This document shows, one piece after another, positions 41,207-47,838 of a stretch of DNA of 64,000 nucleotides (position 1 is its first letter; every line of letters starts with the position of its first letter). The position numbers and the translations under genes were made by a program. Below the pieces are notes generated by a model. It worked only from the letters and a program-made list of their open reading frames with translations, did not search any database and had not been told where the DNA came from. Origin of the DNA: Kitasatospora aureofaciens (GTDB lineage: Bacteria > Actinomycetota > Actinomycetes > Streptomycetales > Streptomycetaceae). The stretch lies in contig NZ_JPRF03000014.1 in the NCBI RefSeq assembly GCF_001188955.3, positions 124,001 through 188,000 on the forward strand, read 5' to 3'.

Positions 41207-41243
41207 GCACGAACCGCAGCCACCCGACCGGAGCCCGAGCCCG

Positions 41244-41993
41244 ATGAGCCAGACCGTCACCCGCGCCCTGCGCATCCTCGCCCAGCTCGGCGAGGGCGAG
41301 CGCTCCCTCGACCAGCTGGCCGAGGTCCTCGGCGTGCACAAGACCACCGTGCTCCGGCTGCTCCAGAGCCTCGAGGAGGAACGGTTCGTCTACCGCGACG
41401 CGGCGTACCGCTACCACCTCGGCGCCGGCCTGTTCGCGCTCTCCGGCCTCGCCCTGGAGCAGCGCGGCATCCGCCGGATCGCCGCCCCGCACCTCGCCGA
41501 GCTGAACAACGCCACCGGCCAGACCGTGCACCTGGCGGCCTACGAGGGTGGCGAGGTGGTCTACATCGACAAGTTCGACTCCCGTCACCCGGTCAGGATG
41601 TACTCCCGGATCGGCCTGCGCGCCGCCCTGCACAGCGCCGCCGTGTCCAAGGTGCTGCTGGCCGACCTCCCGCTGCCCGAACGCCGCCGGGTGGTGGCCG
41701 GGATCGACTTCGCCCCGCACACCGAACGCACCCTCACCACGCCCGAGGCGCTGCTCGCCGAGCTGGAGAAGGTCGCCGCCCAGGGCTGGGCGCAGGACCA
41801 CGCCGAGCACGAGGCCTTCATCAACTGCGTCGCCGCCCCGATCCGGGACGCCACCGGCCGGGTCGTCGCCGCCGCGTCCATCTCCGTCCCCGACGTCGTT
41901 CTCCCGTACGAGCAGGTGCTGGACCTCCTCCCGCAGCTGCTCGCCACCGCGCGCGCCGTCTCGGCCGACTGCGGCCGCCCCGAGGCCATCTGA
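41244..41993 (+). CDS. IclR family transcriptional regulator
   Basis: This 249-residue regulator is complete, with an N-terminal winged helix (QTVTRALRILAQLGEGERSL, LAEVLGVHKTTVLRLLQSLE) and a GAF-like effector domain (YIDKFDSRHPVRMYSRIGLR, LHSAAVSKVLLADLP, NCVAAPIRDATGRVVAAASI). It resembles KdgR/NdgR-type repressors. The divergent spacer carries a GTTGCA/TGCAAC operator of the right kind, so it probably controls both operons, with KDG, KDPG or the amino-sugar acid as effector. It lies between kdgK and ridA. Confidence 0.92.
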   Translation: MSQTVTRALRILAQLGEGERSLDQLAEVLGVHKTTVLRLLQSLEEERFVYRDAAYRYHLGAGLFALSGLALEQRGIRRIAAPHLAELNNATGQTVHLAAYEGGEVVYIDKFDSRHPVRMYSRIGLRAALHSAAVSKVLLADLPLPERRRVVAGIDFAPHTERTLTTPEALLAELEKVAAQGWAQDHAEHEAFINCVAAPIRDATGRVVAAASISVPDVVLPYEQVLDLLPQLLATARAVSADCGRPEAI

Positions 41994-42022
41994 CCGACCG
42001 CACCGGATCCACAAGGAGCCCC

Positions 42023-42442
42023 ATGTCCCCCGCGTCCTCCGACAAGACCGAGATCCGTACCGAGGGCGCCCCCGCCCCCGCCTGGATGTTCTCCCAGGGC
42101 GTCCGCAAGGGCCCGATCCTCCAGGTCTCCGGCCAGGGCCCGCAGGACCCGGCGACCGGCGAGTACCTCCACCACGGCGACGTGAAGGCGCAGACCCGCC
42201 GCACCCTGGAGAACGTCAAGGCCATCGTCGAGGCGGGCGGCGCCACCATCGAGGACGTGGTGATGTTCCGCGTCTACCTGACCGAGCGCGCCGACTTCCC
42301 GCTGATGAACGAGGCCTACGCCGAGTTCATCGAGGAGAACATCCCGCCGGGCGGGGTGAAGCCCTGCCGCACCACGGTGTTCGTCGAACTCCCCCAGGAG
42401 CCCATGCTGGTGGAGATCGACGCCCAGGCCGTCGTCGTCTGA
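42023..42442 (+). CDS. ridA: RidA family protein (enamine/imine deaminase)
   Basis: This 139-residue protein has the RidA fold: FSQGVRKGPILQVSGQGP, DVKAQTRRTLENVKAIVEAG, VVMFRVYLTERADF and the signature GVKPCRTTVFVELP. Arg116 matches the catalytic Arg of deaminating RidA proteins. It hydrolyses reactive enamine/imine intermediates released by PLP dehydratases, which fits the dehydratase in the divergent operon. It is last in the operon and is followed by a strong terminator. A GGAG ribosome site precedes the ATG. Confidence 0.93.
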   Translation: MSPASSDKTEIRTEGAPAPAWMFSQGVRKGPILQVSGQGPQDPATGEYLHHGDVKAQTRRTLENVKAIVEAGGATIEDVVMFRVYLTERADFPLMNEAYAEFIEENIPPGGVKPCRTTVFVELPQEPMLVEIDAQAVVV

Positions 42443-42457
42443 CCCGCTACCAGAGCC

Positions 42458-42496
42458 GCGAGGGCCCGGACGCCACCACGGCGCCCGGGCCCTCGC
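42458..42496 (+). terminator. Terminator of the kdgK-iclR-ridA operon
   Basis: GCGAGGGCCCGGACGCC (42458-42474) pairs with 42480-42496 in 16 of 17 positions around an ACCAC loop, 16 bp after the ridA stop. It separates the operon from the iron-controlled gene. Confidence 0.85.
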
Positions 42497-42522
42497 GCAC
42501 TTGCCACCGCCCCACCGGGATA

Positions 42523-42541
42523 TTAGGTTAGCCTCACCTAA
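42523..42541. promoter_or_regulatory. Iron box (DmdR1/IdeR/DtxR binding site)
   Basis: TTAGGTTAGCCTCACCTAA matches the iron-box consensus TTAGGTTAGGCTAACCTAA in 17 of 19 positions. It lies 18 bp upstream of the DUF2470 start, so the gene should be repressed when iron is plentiful. Confidence 0.88.
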
Positions 42542-42559
42542 CTATCAGGAGGTTCGCCC

Positions 42560-43273
42560 ATGAACTCGTCCGAGGCCGAGGTGCCCGAGCCCACCACCGC
42601 TGACCGGGTCCACAGCCTGCTCAGCGCGACCTCCTCACTCACCGTCCGCGCCCTCGGCGAGCACCATGACCTGGACACCCCGATCTCCGTCCACGGGTCC
42701 CGGCTGCGCCTGCGCGCCCCGCTGGACGCCCCGCTGACCGCGGCCGCGGCCGCCGCCGCCGACGGCCTGGCCGTCGTGCTCGACGTCACCGACGTCTCCC
42801 CCGTCGCCGTCCGCGACCGCATCCGCGCCCGGCTCACCCTGGCCGGCCGACTGCACCTGGCCCACCTCGCCGACGACGGCCTGAGCGTCCACCTGCGGGT
42901 GGACGTCGCCCATGCCGTCCTCGCCACCCCGTACGGAACCGGCGCACTCACCGCCGCCGACCTCGCCCTCGCCACCCCGGACCCGCTGGCCCGCCACGAG
43001 GCCGCGCTGCTCACCCACCTGGCCGACGACCACGCCGACGCCCTCGAGCTGCTCACCGGACTGCTCGACCCAGCCCTGCTCACCCACCACCCGGCCGTCC
43101 GCCCGCTCGCCCTGGACCGCCACGGCCTGGTACTGCGCCTGGACCACTCGCACGGGCACCGCGACGTCCGCCTGGTCTTCCCCGAACCCGCCTGCGACAC
43201 CGAGGACTTCGGCCACCGGATGCACGAGCTGCTCACCGCCGCCCAGCACGGCCTGCCGGTCCACCGAAGCTGA
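42560..43273 (+). CDS. DUF2470 domain-containing protein, iron-regulated
   Basis: This 237-residue protein (TTADRVHSLLSATSSLTVRA, LRVDVAHAVLATPYGTG, and a C-terminal DF-HRMHELLTAAQHG segment) fits actinomycete DUF2470 proteins. They resemble the C-terminal domain of haem-degrading HugZ-type enzymes. A clear iron box overlaps its promoter, and AGGAGG precedes the ATG. A role in haem or iron handling is inferred from regulation and family. It stands alone. Confidence 0.85.
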   Translation: MNSSEAEVPEPTTADRVHSLLSATSSLTVRALGEHHDLDTPISVHGSRLRLRAPLDAPLTAAAAAAADGLAVVLDVTDVSPVAVRDRIRARLTLAGRLHLAHLADDGLSVHLRVDVAHAVLATPYGTGALTAADLALATPDPLARHEAALLTHLADDHADALELLTGLLDPALLTHHPAVRPLALDRHGLVLRLDHSHGHRDVRLVFPEPACDTEDFGHRMHELLTAAQHGLPVHRS

Positions 43274-43400
43274 GGCCCGAGTCACGCTCCGCCGCGTCCT
43301 CCAGCACGATCCGCCCCATCCGCGCGTACAGCTCCGGCCGCCGGCGCCGAAGCACCGGCGCAGTAGCGATCCATCCAGTAGAAGCGATTCTCACCGCAGG
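43274..43400 (-). pseudogene. Possible gene remnant
   Basis: On the minus strand one frame gives CGENRFYWMDRYCAG and the next frame gives VLRRRRPELYARMGRIVLED, continuing AAERDSGLSFGG. The two join sensibly if one frameshift is assumed near 43340. No start or family is recognised. It may be the decayed end of a gene lying between the DUF2470 gene and the terminator. Confidence 0.3.
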
Positions 43401-43428
43401 AAACAGCCGAGTTGACGCCATGCTCGAA

Positions 43429-43456
43429 ACACCGAACACCGAACACCGAACACCGA
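43429..43456. repeat. 7-bp tandem repeat (ACACCGA x4)
   Basis: Four perfect copies of ACACCGA are followed by a degenerate fifth (ACGCCGC). It is in non-coding spacer, so copy changes should be neutral. Confidence 0.9.
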
Positions 43457-43484
43457 ACGCCGCACGGGACCGGAAACGGCAATG

Positions 43485-43529
43485 GCCGGCCCGGCTCCGG
43501 GGGGAGGTGTCCCGTGGAGCCGGGCCGGC
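43485..43529. terminator. Strong hairpin terminator
   Basis: GCCGGCCCGGCTCC (43485-43498) pairs perfectly with GGAGCCGGGCCGGC (43516-43529) around a 17-base loop. It lies between the convergent DUF2470 and M23 peptidase genes. Confidence 0.8.
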
Positions 43530-43655
43530 TGTGGGCGTGTCCCGCGCCCAGGTCCACTGCCGCGGCGATCATCCGGTCGAGCGGTCACCCGACATGACCA
43601 TCCCGGAGGATCGATTCGCCCCCGCGGCAGCGGTGGTTCCTGAAACCCGGTCGGG

Positions 43656-44225
43656 TCAGAGCGCGACGCCGTGCGCCCGCAGGTAGGTGACCGGGTTGAT
43701 GTCCGAGCCGTAGTTCGGACCGGTGCGGATCTCGAAGTGCAGGTGCGGGCCGGTCACGTTGCCGGTGGCGCCGGAGCGGCCGAGCTGCTGACCGGCGGTG
43801 ACGCTCTGGCCGACCTTCACACCGATCAAGGACAGGTGCGCGTACTGCGCGTACTTGCCGTCCGCGAGCTTGATCTCGACCTGGTTGCCGTAGGCACCGC
43901 CGTTGCCGGCCTGCACGACGACGCCGTTGGCGACCGCGCGCACCGGGGTGCCGGTGGAGCAGACGAAGTCCTGGCCGGTGTGGTGGCCGGAGGCCCACAT
44001 CGAACCGGCCACGCCGTAGGCCTCGCCCAGCACCGGCTTGGCCAGCGGAGCGACGTAGCCGGCGGTGGCGACCCGAACGGCCGGAGCGGCGGCGGCCTGC
44101 CCACTCATCGTGGTCACCAGCGGCAGGACGAAGGAGGCACCGGCGACGGCGGTGGCGATGCCGACGCGGGCGGCACGGGGCAGGGCGAAACGGGGCAGGA
44201 CGAAACGACGAGCCTGTGCAGGCAT
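43656..44225 (-). CDS. Secreted M23 family metallopeptidase
   Basis: This 189-residue exported LytM-type endopeptidase has a signal peptide (VGIATAVAGASFVLPLVTTM, cleavage near QAAAA) and zinc ligands in HHTGQDF (His82, Asp86) and in HLHFE (His163 with His161). The conserved core is GVVVQAGNGGAYGNQVEI. It should cut peptide cross-bridges of peptidoglycan during growth or spore germination. No LysM module is present. GGAGAGG precedes the ATG at 44225. A ydaO-type riboswitch occupies its leader, so expression should fall when c-di-AMP is high. Confidence 0.92.
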   Translation of the reverse strand: MPAQARRFVLPRFALPRAARVGIATAVAGASFVLPLVTTMSGQAAAAPAVRVATAGYVAPLAKPVLGEAYGVAGSMWASGHHTGQDFVCSTGTPVRAVANGVVVQAGNGGAYGNQVEIKLADGKYAQYAHLSLIGVKVGQSVTAGQQLGRSGATGNVTGPHLHFEIRTGPNYGSDINPVTYLRAHGVAL

Positions 44226-44233
44226 GGGATTTT

Positions 44234-44478
44234 CCTCTCCGACGCCTGCGAGGTGAGCTGTCGGGTTCGGGCTGGAGTTGCCCGGCCGCATGTGCGGCTT
44301 CACCCCGAGCCGGTCCTGGACGTCCGCGCCGTGAAAAGCGCGAACTCCGATCCGGCGACTTACCTGTGGGTCCCCCGCTCCTGCCGTACAGAGCTCAGTT
44401 CGAACCACCGGGCAGCGGCAGGACTCGGCGTTCCACCCGGCGGATCCGTCCGGACTGGCCGGGCGGTCGCTGAACTAA
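44234..44478 (-). promoter_or_regulatory. c-di-AMP riboswitch (ydaO-yuaA type) in the M23 peptidase leader
   Basis: Read on the minus strand, the leader holds the aptamer landmarks known from Streptomyces rpfA and NlpC/M23 genes. In order these are CAGGAGCGGGGGACCCA, then CGGATCGGAGTTCGCGC, GGGGTGAAGCCG, GGGCAACTCCAGCCCGAA, and CCCGACAGCT-ACCTCG-AGGC just before the ribosome site. The order and spacing match the ydaO class, which binds two c-di-AMP molecules. The upstream boundary near 44478 is approximate. Confidence 0.93.
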
Positions 44479-44722
44479 AACTCATCCGTTCGGGTGAAGC
44501 AATGTCGATCTCTTGAACGGGCAACCCATCCGCTGAGCCCGGTGACCCCTCGCATGGTCCGCTGCACCGTACGTGCACAATCCATTCACCGCGCGCCACT
44601 GATCCACGACGGTGCGCCGATCACCGCGCCCGTGCGCGACCGCCCCGTCACGCGGTGTCGCCGACCGACACACCGCCCGGTGACCCTTGTCACGTCCGCC
44701 CCACCGGGCGCAGGATCGGGCC

Positions 44723-46261
44723 GTGGCCACCTCTGAAGCCGGCTCCCTGCGCCTGGGCACCGCACAGGGACGCTGGGTACTGCTCGCGACGGTGCTCGGT
44801 TCCAGCATGGCGATGCTCGACGGCACCGTGGTGAACGTCGCCCTGCCCCGGATCGGCACCGACCTCGGCGCCTCCCTCGCCTCCCTGCAATGGACCCTGA
44901 ACGCCTATCTGCTCACCCTGGCGGGCCTGATCCTGCTCGGCGGCGCGCTCGGCGACCGCTACGGGCGGCGCAGGGTCTTCCTGATCGGGGTGATCTGGTT
45001 CGCCGCCGCCTCCGCGGCCTGCGCCGCCGCCCCGACCATCCACGTGCTGATCGCCGCCCGCGCCGTCCAGGGCATCGGCGGAGCCCTGCTCACCCCTGGC
45101 TCGCTCGCCATGCTCCAGGCCGTCTTCCACCCTGACGACCGATCGGCCGCGGTGGGCCTGTGGTCCGGCCTTGGCGGGGTGTCGGCGGCCATCGGCCCCT
45201 TCCTCGGCGGCTGGCTGGTGGACGGGCCCGGCTGGCGCTGGATCTTCCTGCTGAACCTGCCGCTGGCGGCCGCGGTGATCGCCGTCACCTCCCGGTACGT
45301 CCCGGAGAGCCGGGACGAGACCGCGACCGGCCGCTTCGACGTGCCCGGCGCACTGCTCGCCGCGCTCGCCCTCGGCGCGATCACCTACGCGCTCACCGCC
45401 GCCGGGGAGGGGCTGTCCCCCGGCGTCTGGGTCAGCGGCGCGCTCGGCCTGCTGCTGGCCGCCGCGTTCGTGGCCGTCGAACGACGGGCCCCCGATCCGA
45501 TGCTGCCGCTCGGGCTGTTCTCCTCCCGGCTGTTCACCGCGGTGAACCTGGTCACCCTGTGCGTCTACGCGGCGTTCAGCGGGGTCTTCTTCCTGCTGGT
45601 GGTGCAGCTGCAGATCGTCTCCGGCTTCTCGCCACTGGTCTCCGGTTTCGCCCTGGTGCCGATCACGCTGCTGATGCTGACCCTGTCCGCGCGCGCCGGG
45701 CGACTCGGCAAGCGGATCGGCCCGCGCGTCCCGCTCACCGTCGGCCCGCTGCTGTGCGCAGCCGGGGTGTTGCTGATGCTGCGCATCGGCCCCGGCTCCT
45801 CCTACTGGGCGGACGTGCTGCCCGCGGTCGCGGTGATGGGTTCCGGGATGACCCTGCTGGTCGCGCCGCTGACCGCCACCGTGCTGGCCGCCGTCGAGGT
45901 GCGGCACGCGGGCATCGCCAGCGGCGTCAACAACGCCGCCGCGCGGGCGGCCGGCCTGCTCGCGGTGGCAGCCCTCCCGGCAATGGCCGGGCTGAGCGGC
46001 GACGCCTACCGCGTGCCCTCCTCGGTGGACTCCGCCTTCCACACCGCGATGCTGATCTGCGCGGGCCTGCTGGCCGGCGGTGGACTGATCGCCTCCGTCA
46101 CCGTCCGGGGCAACGTGCTCGCGCCCGAGGAGCAGCCGGTGGCCGAGCCGAACTGCGACTGGCCGTGCTCCACCACCACCCCGCCCTTCGACCCCGGACA
46201 CGCCCGGACGCCAGAGGGCCCCGCCACCGGAACGGCGGCAGGGCCCTCGTCGGAGAACTGA
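44723..46261 (+). CDS. MFS transporter, DHA2 (EmrB/QacA-like) family
   Basis: This 512-residue protein has 14 predicted membrane segments. The family motifs are MAMLDGTVVNVALPRIGTDL (motif D1 type), GGALGDRYGRRRVFLIG (motif A) and the helix-5 motif GGVSAAIGPFLGGWLVDG. It is a proton-driven exporter of drugs or natural products. Start GTG 44723 gives the usual short N-terminus. The hydrophilic C-terminal tail encodes a terminator hairpin. The region 44479-44722 between it and the riboswitch holds the divergent promoters, with nothing else that I can identify. Confidence 0.9.
   Translation: MATSEAGSLRLGTAQGRWVLLATVLGSSMAMLDGTVVNVALPRIGTDLGASLASLQWTLNAYLLTLAGLILLGGALGDRYGRRRVFLIGVIWFAAASAACAAAPTIHVLIAARAVQGIGGALLTPGSLAMLQAVFHPDDRSAAVGLWSGLGGVSAAIGPFLGGWLVDGPGWRWIFLLNLPLAAAVIAVTSRYVPESRDETATGRFDVPGALLAALALGAITYALTAAGEGLSPGVWVSGALGLLLAAAFVAVERRAPDPMLPLGLFSSRLFTAVNLVTLCVYAAFSGVFFLLVVQLQIVSGFSPLVSGFALVPITLLMLTLSARAGRLGKRIGPRVPLTVGPLLCAAGVLLMLRIGPGSSYWADVLPAVAVMGSGMTLLVAPLTATVLAAVEVRHAGIASGVNNAAARAAGLLAVAALPAMAGLSGDAYRVPSSVDSAFHTAMLICAGLLAGGGLIASVTVRGNVLAPEEQPVAEPNCDWPCSTTTPPFDPGHARTPEGPATGTAAGPSSEN
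46214..46248. terminator. Terminator hairpin inside the 3' end of the MFS gene
   Basis: GAGGGCCC (46214-46221) and GGGCCCTC (46241-46248), with inner GCC/GGC pairing, form a strong hairpin inside the last 16 codons of the transporter. It is between that gene and convergent purB. Confidence 0.7.
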
Positions 46262-46289
46262 GGCTCCGTCAGCTGAGGCTGATGTTCCG

Positions 46290-47720
46290 TCAGAGGATGT
46301 CGGCGGGCGCGTACTTGGCCGCATCGGGGTAGGCCGCCGCGACGGCCTCCACCTGGCGGACGACCTCGGCGACCTGCGCCCCGGCCGCGCCGGTGAAGGA
46401 CAGCTTGTCGGCCAGCAGCGCGTCCAACGCGGCCCGGTCCAGCGGGATGCGCTCGTCGGCGGCGAGGCGGTCCAGCAGCTCGTTCTCCCGGGCGCCCGCG
46501 CGCATCGCCAGCGCGGAGGCGACGGCGTGCTCCTTGATGACCTCGTGGCCGGCCTCCCGGCCGACGCCCGCGCGCACCGCACCCATCAGCACCTTGGTGG
46601 TGGCCAGGAACGGCAGGTAGCGGTCCAGCTCGGCCTCGACCACGGCCGGGAAGGCGCCGAACTCGTCCAGGACGGTCAGGAAGGTCTCCAGCAGGCCGTC
46701 GAAGGCGAAGAAGGCGTCCGGCAGCGCGACCCGGCGCACCACCGAGCAGGAGACGTCGCCCTCGTTCCACTGGTCGCCGGCCAGCTCGCCGGTCATCGAG
46801 GCGTAACCGCGCAGGATGACGGCCAGGCCGTTGACGCGCTCGCAGGAGCGGGTGTTCATCTTGTGCGGCATCGCGGAGGAGCCGACCTGGCCCTCCTTGA
46901 AGCCCTCCGTCACCAGCTCGTGGCCGGCCATCAGACGGATGGTCTTGGCCAGGCTGGACGGCGCGGCGGCCAGCTGGACGAGAGCGGTGAGCACCTCGAA
47001 GTCCAGCGAGCGGGGGTAGACCTGGCCGACGCTGGTCAGCACGTTCTCGAAGCCGAGGTGCGCGGCGACCCGGCGCTCCAGCTCCGCCAGCTTGTCGGTG
47101 TCGCCGCCGAGCAGGTCCAGCATGTCCTGAGCGGTGCCGACCGGGCCCTTGATCCCGCGCAGCGGGTAGCGGGCGATCAGCTCCTCCAGGCGGCGGAAGG
47201 CGACCAGCAGCTCGTCGGTGATCGACGCGAAGCGCTTGCCCAGCGTGGTGGCCTGCGCGGCCACGTTGTGCGAGCGGCCGGCCATGACCAGCTCTGAGTG
47301 CTGGGCGGCCAGGTCGGCCAGGCGCACCAGGACGGCGACCGTACGGTCCCGGACGTGCTCCAGGGACTGGCGGATCTGCAGCTGCTCGACGTTCTCGGTC
47401 AGATCCCGGGAGGTCATGCCCTTGTGGATCTGCTCGTGGCCGGCGAGTTCGCTGAACTCCTCGATCCGGGCCTTCACGTCGTGGCGGGTGATCCGCTCAC
47501 GGGCGGCGATCGAGCCGAGGTCGACCTGGTCGATCACCCGCTCGTAGTCTGCGACGGCGTTCGCGGGCACCTCGACACCGAGGTCCTGCTGGGCCTTCAG
47601 GACGGCGAGCCACAGGTGGCGCTCGAGGACCACCTTGTGCTCGGGGGACCACAGCTGGGCCAGGGTCGCCGAGGCGTACCGGGAGGCCAGGACATTGGGG
47701 ATCTGGGGCTTCGCGCTCAC
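46290..47720 (-). CDS. purB: Adenylosuccinate lyase
   Basis: This 476-residue enzyme of the fumarase/aspartase superfamily carries out two beta-eliminations in purine synthesis, on SAICAR and adenylosuccinate. Family landmarks are HKGMTSRDLTEN, MAGRSHNVAAQATTLGKRFA (active-site His region), GPVGTAQDML and the signature loop GQVGSSAMPHKMNTRSCERV. Length is normal for the actinobacterial form. I chose GTG 47720 (MSAKPQIPNVLASRY). It is the only obvious housekeeping gene of the window and stands alone, divergent from the HelR-like gene. Confidence 0.96.
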   Translation of the reverse strand: MSAKPQIPNVLASRYASATLAQLWSPEHKVVLERHLWLAVLKAQQDLGVEVPANAVADYERVIDQVDLGSIAARERITRHDVKARIEEFSELAGHEQIHKGMTSRDLTENVEQLQIRQSLEHVRDRTVAVLVRLADLAAQHSELVMAGRSHNVAAQATTLGKRFASITDELLVAFRRLEELIARYPLRGIKGPVGTAQDMLDLLGGDTDKLAELERRVAAHLGFENVLTSVGQVYPRSLDFEVLTALVQLAAAPSSLAKTIRLMAGHELVTEGFKEGQVGSSAMPHKMNTRSCERVNGLAVILRGYASMTGELAGDQWNEGDVSCSVVRRVALPDAFFAFDGLLETFLTVLDEFGAFPAVVEAELDRYLPFLATTKVLMGAVRAGVGREAGHEVIKEHAVASALAMRAGARENELLDRLAADERIPLDRAALDALLADKLSFTGAAGAQVAEVVRQVEAVAAAYPDAAKYAPADIL

Positions 47721-47782
47721 GCTTCGCAAGCCTAACAGCCGAGGTCACGCCGAACGCAGGCGGATGGGGTACGCTGAGTCGG

Positions 47783-47812
47783 TTCAACACCTATCGGAAC
47801 GCACTCTATAAA
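47783..47812 (+). promoter_or_regulatory. Likely promoter of the HelD/HelR-like gene
   Basis: TTCAAC (47783-47788) and TATAAA (47807-47812) are separated by 18 bp and followed 26 bp later by the ATG at 47839. The -10 is unusually close to consensus for this genome. I do not see the 19-bp rifamycin-associated element that precedes some helR genes. Confidence 0.5.
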
Positions 47813-47838
47813 CTCCTCACCGCAAGGATACCACACCG

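Noticed and set aside
38609-41347. A 912-codon open frame on the minus strand
   Set aside because: The part upstream of 39946 is antisense to kdgK and is Gly/Arg-rich shadow sequence; the true gene starts at the GTG at 39946.
43429-43456. CRISPR-like repeats
   Set aside because: The unit is 7 bp with no spacers and there are no cas genes; it is a simple tandem repeat. No CRISPR array was seen anywhere.
47719-47732. A rifamycin-associated element upstream of the HelR-like gene
   Set aside because: GCTT-CGC-AAGC resembles part of such an element, but the full 19-bp inverted repeat is not present and it overlaps the purB start.
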